A stretch of 64,000 nt of DNA from Agromyces kandeliae (GTDB lineage Bacteria; Actinomycetota; Actinomycetes; Actinomycetales; Microbacteriaceae), in contig NZ_WKJD01000019.1 of assembly GCF_009674665.1 (NCBI RefSeq), forward strand, positions 186,001 through 250,000, written 5' to 3'. Shown piece after piece: positions 57,469-64,000 of this stretch. The notes under the pieces are model-generated. The model made no database searches and had not been told where the DNA came from. It saw only the letters and a list, made by a program, of their open reading frames with translations. The position numbers were made by a program, and so were the translations under genes. The first letter of the stretch is position 1; each line of letters starts with the position of its first letter.

Positions 57469-57581
57469 CGCCGCACCCACGAGCACCCCGCACTTGCACG
57501 CTCGCGCCGTTCGCGCAATCCCCTCGCGCGCGCCTGCGAGTCCGGCGGGAATCCGGTGGACCGATGCGCGGTTGGGCATAG

Positions 57582-57601
57582 CGTGGCATCCGAACGCCAC
57601 G
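57582..57601 (+). promoter_or_regulatory. Leader hairpin upstream of dps
   Basis: CGTGGC (57582-57587) and GCCACG (57596-57601) form a 6-bp stem with an 8-base loop, ending 16 bases before the dps ATG and just before its ribosome-binding site. A role is not shown. Confidence 0.3.
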
Positions 57602-57617
57602 AGTGGAAGGGGACCAC

Positions 57618-58121
57618 ATGACCGACTCGAAGACGTCAGAGACCACCAACGCCCCGATGAGCGGTGCCGACCCGGAGGTCGCCTCCGGCGTGTCGCAGTT
57701 CTTCACGCCGCTCGTCCACGAGCTCACCGTGCTCGCGGTCAACGGGAAGCAGGCCCATTGGAACGTCCGCGGTCGCGACTTCCTCGAGGTGCACGAGTTC
57801 CTCGACACGGTCGTCGACCACGCCCAGGAGTGGGCCGACCTCGCCGCGGAGCGGGTCGTCGCGCTCGGACTGCCGATCGACGCGCGCCTCGCGACGATCG
57901 CCGACGCCACCGACGCCGCGAATCCGGCAGCCGGGTTCCGGCGGTCCGACGACACGATCGCCGACGTCGTCGCGCAGATCGACGTGGCGACCGCACGCGT
58001 GAACGCGGCGATCGAGGGGCTCGAGGAACTCGACCCAGCGAGCCAGGACGTCGCGATCGCGATCCGGCAGGGCCTGGACAAGGACCGCTGGTTCCTCGCG
58101 GCGCACGTCAGCGTGAAGTAG
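57618..58121 (+). CDS. dps: Dps family DNA-protection/ferritin-like protein
   Basis: A 167-aa Dps protein. The interface ferroxidase residues lie in KQAHWNVRG and FLDTVVDHAQEWADLAAERV. Dps oxidises and stores iron and shields DNA during oxidative stress. The N-terminal 30 residues are polar and variable. ATG 57618 has GGAAGGGG 5 bases upstream; an earlier start is only an artefact of the reading frame. I see no clear Fur or DtxR box in its upstream region. Confidence 0.92.
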   Translation: MTDSKTSETTNAPMSGADPEVASGVSQFFTPLVHELTVLAVNGKQAHWNVRGRDFLEVHEFLDTVVDHAQEWADLAAERVVALGLPIDARLATIADATDAANPAAGFRRSDDTIADVVAQIDVATARVNAAIEGLEELDPASQDVAIAIRQGLDKDRWFLAAHVSVK

Positions 58122-58181
58122 CCGGCGTGGGCTGATTCGGGAAACTCCGCGGCGTTGGCCGCCGCAGGCCGGGCCCGGGTG

Positions 58182-58187
58182 CACAAT
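58182..58187 (+). promoter_or_regulatory. -10 of a leaderless transcript for the first membrane paralogue
   Basis: CACAAT ends 6 bases before the ATG, with no Shine-Dalgarno. The same spacing (CAGAAT) is repeated before the second paralogue, so both are probably leaderless. Confidence 0.45.
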
Positions 58188-58193
58188 GCCGCC

Positions 58194-58904
58194 ATGGCGG
58201 ACGCACCCGGGCCCGACGCCTCCGGCTCGCCGGACGGAACACGACCGACCACGGGCGAACTCACCGATGCGCAGCGCTCGCTTCGCGCGCAGATGCTCGC
58301 GACCGAGCACTGGAGCCTCCTCGCCTCGCGGAGCACCACGCAGAGCGAGGTGCTCACGCGCATCGCCATCTACCTGACGCTCGTGTCGGCGGGACTGGTC
58401 ACCCTCAGCGTCCTCGGGAACGTCACCGGGTTCCGCGGCTGGTTCGGCGTCGCCGCGCTCGGGGTGCTCCTGCTGCTCGTGCTGCTCGGACTGATCACCC
58501 AGAAGCGGACCTTCAACGCCTCGCTCGACGACCTGATGTTCGTGATCGCGATGAACCGGCTGCGCGGCGCATACCTCGACCTCGATCCGGGCATCGGCCC
58601 GTACCTCCTGACCTCCGCGAACGACGACGAGGCCGGAAGCGCGCAGACGTACTACCCGTTCAGCCCGCGGCCCGGCCAGATCTGGGCGAGCTCGGCGATG
58701 ATCATCTCCGTGGTCGTGGCCGCCGTGATCGCCCTCTTCGTCGGCGGCGTGGTGCTCGGCCTCACCGGCCCGATCTGGCTGGCGATCACCCTCGGGCTGC
58801 TCGCCGGCCTCGGCTCGATCGCCCTCTGGATGCGGAGCGGCTATCGCGGCTACACCGCGGTGTTCCGCCTCCATTCCCCGTTGCGGACGACCTCCGACGA
58901 CTGA
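58194..58904 (+). CDS. Four-TM membrane protein of unknown function, first of a tandem pair
   Basis: A 236-aa protein. The polar N-terminus is followed by an amphipathic helix with ATEHWSLLASRSTTQSE, TM1-TM2 (about 60-110), a cytoplasmic-side segment containing MNRLRGAYLDLDPG, then TM3-TM4 and a short tail. The layout (EHWSLL...MNRLR..YL) recurs in uncharacterised actinobacterial proteins; I know no named domain for it. The next gene is a same-length paralogue. The neighbours are dps and a two-component system. Confidence 0.65.
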   Translation: MADAPGPDASGSPDGTRPTTGELTDAQRSLRAQMLATEHWSLLASRSTTQSEVLTRIAIYLTLVSAGLVTLSVLGNVTGFRGWFGVAALGVLLLLVLLGLITQKRTFNASLDDLMFVIAMNRLRGAYLDLDPGIGPYLLTSANDDEAGSAQTYYPFSPRPGQIWASSAMIISVVVAAVIALFVGGVVLGLTGPIWLAITLGLLAGLGSIALWMRSGYRGYTAVFRLHSPLRTTSDD

Positions 58905-58959
58905 GCGCGCCCCGGGGGTCGGTCCGGTCCCGAGGGGTGCGGCGATCGTGGACCGAGGG

Positions 58960-58965
58960 CAGAAT
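58960..58965 (+). promoter_or_regulatory. -10 of a leaderless transcript for the second membrane paralogue
   Basis: CAGAAT ends 6 bases before the ATG, as before the first paralogue; the following AATGCCGCCATG is identical in both copies. Confidence 0.45.
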
Positions 58966-58971
58966 GCCGCC

Positions 58972-59682
58972 ATGTCGGATGCACCCGGGATCGACCCTCC
59001 TCCACCCGCCGATGACCGTCGGCCCACGGCCGACGGGCTCACCGACGCGCAACGCTCGCTCCGCGCGCAGATGCTCGCGACCGAGCACTGGAGCCTCCTC
59101 GCCTCACGAAGCACCACCCAGAGCGAGTTGCTCACCCGGATCGCGATCTTCCTCACGCTCGTCTCGGCGGGGCTCGTCACCCTCAGCGTGCTCGGCAACG
59201 TGACCGGATTCCGCGGATGGTTCGGCGTCGCGGCGATCAGCGTGCTGGCGCTGCTCGCCCTGCTCGGCTTCATCACGCAGACGCGCGTGCTCAACGGCAT
59301 GACCGAGGACCTCGCCTACGTCATCGCGATGAACCGGCTGCGCGGCGCGTACCTCGACCTCGATCCCGGGCTCGCCCCGTACCTGCTCAGCTCCGCGAAC
59401 GACGACCGGCTCGGTGCGCACCGTACCTACTTCCCGTTCGGTCCGCGCCCGAGCCAGCCCTTCGCCAGCTCGATGACCGTGATCGCCTCGGTGGAGAGCG
59501 CCATGGTCGGCCTGCTCATCGGCGCAGTCGTCACCGCGTTCGGCGGCGGGACCGCCGTCGCGGTGGGCGTCGGCGTCGTCATCGCGGCCGGCTGGTTCGT
59601 GCTCTGGGCCCGGATCGGCTACGTGCGCTACCGCGAGGTCTTCGGCACGTACACTCCGCTTCGCCCGACGCCCCACGACTGA
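58972..59682 (+). CDS. Four-TM membrane protein of unknown function, second of a tandem pair
   Basis: A 236-aa paralogue of the preceding protein, with the same topology. About 60 residues around the N-terminal helix and TM1 (from SLRAQMLATEHW to GFRGWFGVAA) are almost identical, including long identical DNA stretches, while TM3-TM4 and the tail differ clearly. This suggests a tandem duplication of about 0.78 kb with conservation or gene conversion of the N-terminal half. The function is unknown. Its 3' end faces the response regulator, 19 bp away. Confidence 0.65.
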   Translation: MSDAPGIDPPPPADDRRPTADGLTDAQRSLRAQMLATEHWSLLASRSTTQSELLTRIAIFLTLVSAGLVTLSVLGNVTGFRGWFGVAAISVLALLALLGFITQTRVLNGMTEDLAYVIAMNRLRGAYLDLDPGLAPYLLSSANDDRLGAHRTYFPFGPRPSQPFASSMTVIASVESAMVGLLIGAVVTAFGGGTAVAVGVGVVIAAGWFVLWARIGYVRYREVFGTYTPLRPTPHD

Positions 59683-59701
59683 ACAGCGCCGGCGCGCGCG
59701 G

Positions 59702-60370
59702 TCAGCGTCGCATCCAGGCCAGGACGGCGAGCACGCGGCGATGATCGGTGCCCGAGTCCTCGAGGCCGAGCTTCTGGAAGATCGAGGTCACGTTCTTCTC
59801 CACCGCGCCGACGCCGATGAACAGCTGCGAGGCGATGCCCGCGTTCGTGCGGCCCTCGGCCATGAGCTCCAGCACCTCCCGTTCGCGCGGCGTGAGGGAG
59901 GCCAGCGGGTCGCCACGTCGCGAGAGCAGTTCGCGCACGACCTGCGGGTCGAGCACGGTGCCGCCGTCCCGGATGCGGAGCACCGCGTCCTCGAGGTCCT
60001 CGAGCGAGGCCACGCGGTCCTTCAGGAGGTAGCCCATCCCACCGTCGGCGGAGGCGAGCAACTCGTGCGCATAGGTGCCCTCGACGTACTGGCTGAGCAG
60101 GAGCACGCCGATCCCCGGCCGCCGACGGCGGAGCTCGATGGCGGCCCGGACTCCCTCATCTCGGAACGTCGGCGGCATGCGGACGTCGAGCACCGCGACC
60201 TCCGGCGCCGCGCGGTCCAGGTCGGCGAGCAGCGCCTCGGCATCGCCGTACGCACCGACCGTCTCGAACCCGGCCTCGTCGAAGAGCCGCACGAGCCCCT
60301 CGCGGAGGAGCATGGAGTCCTCCGCGAGGACGACGCGGATCGGTCGGGCGGGCGGTGCGGTCTCGCTCAC
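59702..60370 (-). CDS. LuxR/NarL-type response regulator
   Basis: A 222-aa response regulator. The receiver domain (about 10-130) has the phospho-acceptor aspartate in VAVLDVRMPP and the lysine in LLKDRV. The LuxR-type HTH (about 158-215) has LTPREREVLELMAEGRTNAGIA. It pairs with the histidine kinase that overlaps its start by 4 bp. The targets are unknown. Confidence 0.92.
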   Translation of the reverse strand: MSETAPPARPIRVVLAEDSMLLREGLVRLFDEAGFETVGAYGDAEALLADLDRAAPEVAVLDVRMPPTFRDEGVRAAIELRRRRPGIGVLLLSQYVEGTYAHELLASADGGMGYLLKDRVASLEDLEDAVLRIRDGGTVLDPQVVRELLSRRGDPLASLTPREREVLELMAEGRTNAGIASQLFIGVGAVEKNVTSIFQKLGLEDSGTDHRRVLAVLAWMRR

Positions 60371-61782
60371 GCGCCCACCCTATCCACGGGGACGAACGGG
60401 AAGTGGGCTCCGATCACGGTGGGGCCATCCGCCGGGCTGTCGACCAGCAGGACGCCGCCGAGACCGCGGACGCGCTCGTCGAGGCCCGCGAGCCCGTGGC
60501 CCGGCAGCGCCGCCGCGCCGCCGTGCCCGTTGTCGGTCACCCAGAGGTCGAGCCAGAACCCGGTCGCGCCCGTGTCGCGCTGGGCGAGGCGGAGGCGGAT
60601 GGCGCTCGCGCCCGAGTGCTTGGCCGCGTTGGTCAGGAGCTCGGCGGCGATGAAGTAGGCGTTCCGTTCGATGGCGGCCGGCAGGGTGGCACCCGTCGGG
60701 AGCATCCACTCGAGCTCGACGGGCACGGGGCTGCGCGCCGCGAGGGACTCGAGGGCGCTGGCGAGCCCGCGGTCCTGCAGCAGCGGCGGCGCGAACCCGC
60801 GGGAGAGCGCCCGGAGCTCGTCGAGCGTGTCGCGCGCCTGGTCGCGTGCCTCGGCGAGCAGCCCCTTCGCGACGTCCGGATCGGCGTCGAGCCTGCGCTC
60901 GATCGCCGCGAGGTCCATCTGCAGGCGCACGAGCCGCTGCTGCGGGCCGTCGTGGATGTCGCGCTCGAGACGTCGCAGCGCGGCGTCCTCCGCCTGCACG
61001 GCGGCGCCGCGCGACGCCGCCAGGTGCTGCACCTGGCGTTCGAGCGCCTCGGAGCGCCACGCACCGAGCATGCCGCGTCCGATCCCGTCGTGCATGAGCG
61101 TGAAGCCGGCGGTGATGAGCGGCAGCGTGAGCAGGAACACCGCGCCGAGGGCGAACTGGCCCGCGGCCTCGAGCGCGAGCGGGTCGAGGGCGAGCGCCGA
61201 GGACGCGCCCGGCCAGACGCGGTCGAGGAACCACTCGACCGGCCAGACGTCGCGCGAGTCCTGCGGGAGGAAGACCGCCCAGATCCAGTACGTCAGGCCG
61301 CCCAGCGCGATCGAGAGCCACACGACGGTCACGGTCCACGTGAACAGCGCCACGATCGGCGCGACCACCATGCCGTGCAACAGGTACAGCCAGTAGTGGC
61401 CGTCGACGAACGGCGCGAAGAACGCCCGCCATGGGCCCTCGCCGACGGGCGCCGCGGCATCCCACTGCGGCCGGCGGATGGCGGGCCGGCCCGCCCAGCG
61501 CAGCCGCACGAGCTCGAAGGTGCCGAACCCGCGCGCGGTGTAGAGCGACGCGACGACGATGACGAGCCCCACGACGACGACGAGCAGGCTCACGCCCGTC
61601 GAGAACAGCGTCACGAGCGTGACGAACCCGACGAGCGCGACGGGGAACCCGAGCAGCACGTACCCGAGTTCGCGCGGCAGGCTCGCCCAGAGACGACCGT
61701 AGCCCCGGCGTGGCGCTGCGGCATCCGCCGTCGCCGCGGACGTTGCGGGGCCGGTCGATGCGGGGTCGGTGAGCGTGGTCAT
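60367..61782 (-). CDS. Sensor histidine kinase with multi-TM PF13796-type sensor
   Basis: A 471-aa kinase. The N-terminal domain (about 35-225) has four hydrophobic segments in the actinobacterial membrane sensor style, LGYVLLGFPVALVGFVTLVT being the first. The HisKA_3 dimerisation box carries the phospho-acceptor histidine in RLERDIHDGPQQRL. The ATPase domain has NAAKHSGA (N box) and VTDNGHGGA with GHGLAGL (G boxes). ATG 61782 has GAGGAG 10 bases upstream. The signal is unknown. Confidence 0.88.
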   Translation of the reverse strand: MTTLTDPASTGPATSAATADAAAPRRGYGRLWASLPRELGYVLLGFPVALVGFVTLVTLFSTGVSLLVVVVGLVIVVASLYTARGFGTFELVRLRWAGRPAIRRPQWDAAAPVGEGPWRAFFAPFVDGHYWLYLLHGMVVAPIVALFTWTVTVVWLSIALGGLTYWIWAVFLPQDSRDVWPVEWFLDRVWPGASSALALDPLALEAAGQFALGAVFLLTLPLITAGFTLMHDGIGRGMLGAWRSEALERQVQHLAASRGAAVQAEDAALRRLERDIHDGPQQRLVRLQMDLAAIERRLDADPDVAKGLLAEARDQARDTLDELRALSRGFAPPLLQDRGLASALESLAARSPVPVELEWMLPTGATLPAAIERNAYFIAAELLTNAAKHSGASAIRLRLAQRDTGATGFWLDLWVTDNGHGGAAALPGHGLAGLDERVRGLGGVLLVDSPADGPTVIGAHFPFVPVDRVGA

Positions 61783-62063
61783 GGTCGTTCGTCTCCTCGA
61801 TGATCGTCGCACGCGAGCCCGGTTCGACGACGGTGATCTGCCCCATCATCCCTTGGTCCTCGTGCTGCGGCGGATGCCGGTCGTGCGCGTCCGGCGCGTC
61901 CGGGTCCGAGTCGGCCCCGGTTCGGCGGATGCGCTCGGACCATGCATCAAGCCTCGCGAGCGCGACGCGCCCGCCACAGCCGACGGTCACCCCGATCCGC
62001 ACGGGGGTTCGCCCCCGTCGGAACGGGGGCGGACCGGAGTCGCGACCGGGTTCCGCCCGCGAA
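61783..62063. other. 281-bp intergenic region with alternating hairpins
   Basis: No gene is visible. At 62001-62030 three arms (ACGGGGG, CCCCCGT, ACGGGGG) allow two mutually exclusive hairpins: 62001-62018 (loop TTCG), and one formed by the second and third arms. The first is placed to terminate the amidohydrolase transcript on the minus strand. The remaining region probably holds the kinase promoter. Confidence 0.4.
62001..62018 (-). terminator. Terminator of the amidohydrolase gene
   Basis: A 7-bp stem (62001-62007 with 62012-62018) and a TTCG tetraloop lie 46 bases after the amidohydrolase stop on the minus strand. Confidence 0.5.
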
Positions 62064-63593
62064 TCAGAGCGCGTCGTGCGTCGGGCGTCCGGCGAGCAGC
62101 GTGAGCGCCACCGGCATCGCCCGGAGCTCGTCGACGGATGCCTCGAGCGGATCGTGCTCGACGACGGCGAGGTCGGCGACCATGCCCTGGCGCACCTCGG
62201 CGCCCGCCCCGTCGGTCGAGGCGGCGAGCGCGACGCGCGCGTCGATCGCCTGCTCGGGATGCCACGGCTCCCGACCCGCGCGGGACCGGCCGACGGCCGC
62301 GGCGATGGCGATCCAGGGGTCGAGCGGTGCGACGGGGGCGTCGGAGCCGAGGGCGAGCTCGACGCCGGCGGCGGCGAGGTCGCGGAGCATGAAGGCGCGA
62401 TCCGTGCGGCCCGCCCAGTAGAGGTCGGCCACGTCGCGGTCGTCCATCGCGTGCTCGGGCTGCACGCTCGCGACGACGCCGAGCGCGGCGAACCTCGCCG
62501 GGTCGTCGCGGCGCAGCAGTTGGGCGTGCTCGATCGACGCGCGACCGCGCCATCCGCCCGGACGCAGCGCCTCGAGCGCGTCGAGCGCTCGCTCGTTCGC
62601 CCGGTCGCCGATCGCGTGGACGGCCGGTGCGAGGCCGATCCGGTCGGCGTGCCGGAGGTGCGGGACGAGTTCGTCGAAGGGCACGTTCACGAGCCCGTGG
62701 GGGTGCTCGTCGGCTCCGAGGCCGGGGTACGGGTCGACGCACCAGGCGGTCCTCGTGTTGAGCGAGCCGTCGGTGATCACCTTGTACGGCCCGACGCGGA
62801 CGAGCCCGCCGGTGCCCTCCACGTCGTCGCCCGTGCGGAGGCCCTCGGCCTCGGCGCGGTCGAGGTCGCGCGTGTACACGCCGAAGCGGACGCGCAGGGC
62901 GTCGGCGCCGCCCACCGCGCGCCGTGCCCAGTCGTCGCGGTTCCACCGCATCTCGAGGTCGACGACGCCGACCACGCCACGAGCCGCGGCCGCGCGCGAC
63001 GCCTCGTCGACCCAGGCGTCGAGCACGTCGTCGGCGAGATCGTCGAGCTCGCGGACGAGCCGGAAGCAGTCGTCCTCGCGGAGCACGCCGCTCTCCCCCG
63101 CCGTCTCCGCGAGGCCGTGGCGCCTCGCCGCGGCGCGGTTCACCCAGCAGGAATGCAGGTCGGCGGACACGAGCACGACCGGCACGTCGCCCGAGACCGC
63201 GTCGAGCAGGTCGATGGCGGGCGCGTCGGGCCAGAGGCCGTCGCGGTAGCCGAAGCCGACCACCTCGTCGGCTCCGCCGGTGACGGATGCCGCGACGAGC
63301 GCCGCCGCCTCGGCCGCCGAGCCGACGCCGCCGAGGTCGAGCCGCCGCGACACCATCGCCCACTGCGAGAGGTGGACGTGGCGGTCCCAGAGTCCCGGCA
63401 CGATCCACCGGCCGGCGACCTCGAGCCGCCGGGCCGCCGGCGCGTGCACGACGCTGCCCGACGGCGCGACCGCGCGGACCACGCCGCCGTCGACGTGTAC
63501 GTCGACCGGGAGCGCCTCGCCGGGCAAGCGCGCTCCGGCGAGGACGAGCGCGTCGGGAGCCGGGCGGCGCGACGCGGCATCCGCACCGCTCAT
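62064..63593 (-). CDS. Amidohydrolase (YtcJ-like, amidohydrolase_3 type)
   Basis: A 509-aa metal-dependent hydrolase. GLWDRHVHLSQWAM carries the HxH metal site; VHAIGDRANE, ASIEHAQLL and LGSDAPVAPLDPW carry the remaining histidine and aspartate ligands of the TIM-barrel. It resembles YtcJ/exoenzyme-regulatory amidohydrolases; the substrate is unknown. ATG 63593 overlaps the upstream PaiB-type gene by 4 bp, so they are one operon. Confidence 0.88.
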   Translation of the reverse strand: MSGADAASRRPAPDALVLAGARLPGEALPVDVHVDGGVVRAVAPSGSVVHAPAARRLEVAGRWIVPGLWDRHVHLSQWAMVSRRLDLGGVGSAAEAAALVAASVTGGADEVVGFGYRDGLWPDAPAIDLLDAVSGDVPVVLVSADLHSCWVNRAAARRHGLAETAGESGVLREDDCFRLVRELDDLADDVLDAWVDEASRAAAARGVVGVVDLEMRWNRDDWARRAVGGADALRVRFGVYTRDLDRAEAEGLRTGDDVEGTGGLVRVGPYKVITDGSLNTRTAWCVDPYPGLGADEHPHGLVNVPFDELVPHLRHADRIGLAPAVHAIGDRANERALDALEALRPGGWRGRASIEHAQLLRRDDPARFAALGVVASVQPEHAMDDRDVADLYWAGRTDRAFMLRDLAAAGVELALGSDAPVAPLDPWIAIAAAVGRSRAGREPWHPEQAIDARVALAASTDGAGAEVRQGMVADLAVVEHDPLEASVDELRAMPVALTLLAGRPTHDAL

Positions 63594-64000
63594 GCCCGCT
63601 CTCCTGCGGCCGTCGCGGCCGACGCCGCGGCGCCGCGGGCCGCGCGGGCCGCCCTGAGCGCGTCGTGCGTCCGTCGCATCTCCGCGGCGAGCGCGGGGCT
63701 CGCGTACGGACCATCGCCGTCGAGCTCGGCGATGATCCGGTCGACCGTCTCGTCGGGGCGGTTCTGGCTCATCTTGTTCTTCGCGACGAACCGGGTGATC
63801 GGGATGCGGAGGCCGACGGTGCCGGCTGCGATGCGCTCCGCATAGGCTGCGTCCTCCGGCGTCGAGCGCATGCCGCGCGGCTCCGGCATCCGCCCCTCGA
63901 AGTGGTCGACGAGGGCGCCGAGGACCCGCAGGTTCTCCTCGGGCTCGAGCAGCTCCGGGGTCCCGTGCAGGTGGGCGGTCACGAAGTTCCACGTCGGGAC
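63590..64000 (-). CDS. FMN-binding PaiB-type negative transcriptional regulator (partial, N-terminus beyond window)
   Basis: The C-terminal 136 residues of a PaiB-like flavin-binding split-barrel protein; it runs off the right edge. The visible part begins VPTWNFVTAHLHGTPELL, has the KNKMSQNRPDETVDRIIAEL motif of the family, and ends in an Ala/Arg-rich tail. PaiB was named a regulator in Bacillus, but family members are flavoproteins of unsettled role. It overlaps the amidohydrolase start by 4 bp. Confidence 0.88.
   Translation of the reverse strand, partial: VPTWNFVTAHLHGTPELLEPEENLRVLGALVDHFEGRMPEPRGMRSTPEDAAYAERIAAGTVGLRIPITRFVAKNKMSQNRPDETVDRIIAELDGDGPYASPALAAEMRRTHDALRAARAARGAAASAATAAGERA

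Noticed and set aside
57469-57617. Iron-responsive (DtxR/Fur) box upstream of dps
   Set aside because: No 19-bp dyad of either type can be made out; only a short leader hairpin is visible.

Overview
The window is about 70% GC, almost fully coding, and carries conserved housekeeping blocks in the order typical of high-GC Actinobacteria. The best fit is the family Microbacteriaceae, with an Agromyces-like genus as a guess. Supporting points are the block yebC-ruvCAB-yajC-secDF-rsh, the neighbours sepH/DUF4193/DUF3093/dut/DUF3710/DUF3159, paired clpP genes upstream of clpX, and a cysteine-free S4. I see no rRNA, CRISPR array, insertion sequence, integrase or prophage.

Layout. Positions 1-4.8 kb hold a small membrane protein cut by the left edge, rpsD, rarA, a membrane-anchored cyclophilin and a DUF349 coiled-coil protein. 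At 4.9-15.7 kb a solitary AbiEi-like gene overlaps the end of rsh, followed (all on the minus strand) by secF, secD, yajC, ruvB, ruvA, ruvC, yebC and the PLP synthase genes pdxT and pdxS. A divergent MocR/PdxR-type regulator and a pyridoxal kinase complete a vitamin B6 locus (14.2-18.0 kb). thrS and a HIT protein follow.

The 20.7-26.5 kb stretch looks accessory: a lipoprotein phosphoesterase, a secreted GH87 mycodextranase/alpha-1,3-glucanase-like enzyme and a secreted lysyl oxidase with its copper and cofactor residues. They lie next to a Gly-Cys-Val tRNA operon, an opposing tRNA-Val and a solitary MazF/PemK-like toxin. From 26.5 to 33.6 kb come amt (with GlnR-like boxes upstream), zapE, a rhodanese/sufE sulfur pair, a membrane-anchored alpha/beta hydrolase, DUF3000 and RNase D. 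From 33.7 to 47.2 kb come fadA-fadB, a RibD/DHFR-like protein, dxs, aconitase, the dut block, sepH and a DUF6504 gene with an SOS box.

The 47.2-52.2 kb block is protein quality control: clpX, clpP2, clpP1 (with a ClgR-like operator), a TPR protein and trigger factor, ending at tRNA-Pro. The last part holds a 1,234-residue membrane protein, tRNA-Gly, an acyltransferase-like membrane protein, Dps, a tandem pair of equal-length membrane proteins of unknown function, a two-component system, an amidohydrolase and a PaiB-type protein cut by the right edge.

How the parts connect. Several regulons can be read from operators: nitrogen (GlnR at amt), SOS (LexA at DUF6504), proteolysis (ClgR at clpP1P2), a MarR-type palindrome at aconitase, and PLP control by the divergent PdxR-like gene. 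I see no single complete novel defence or biosynthetic system. The best candidates for undescribed biology are the tandem paralogue pair at 58.2-59.7 kb, the secreted GH87/lysyl oxidase block, and the orphan SOS-boxed DUF6504 gene.
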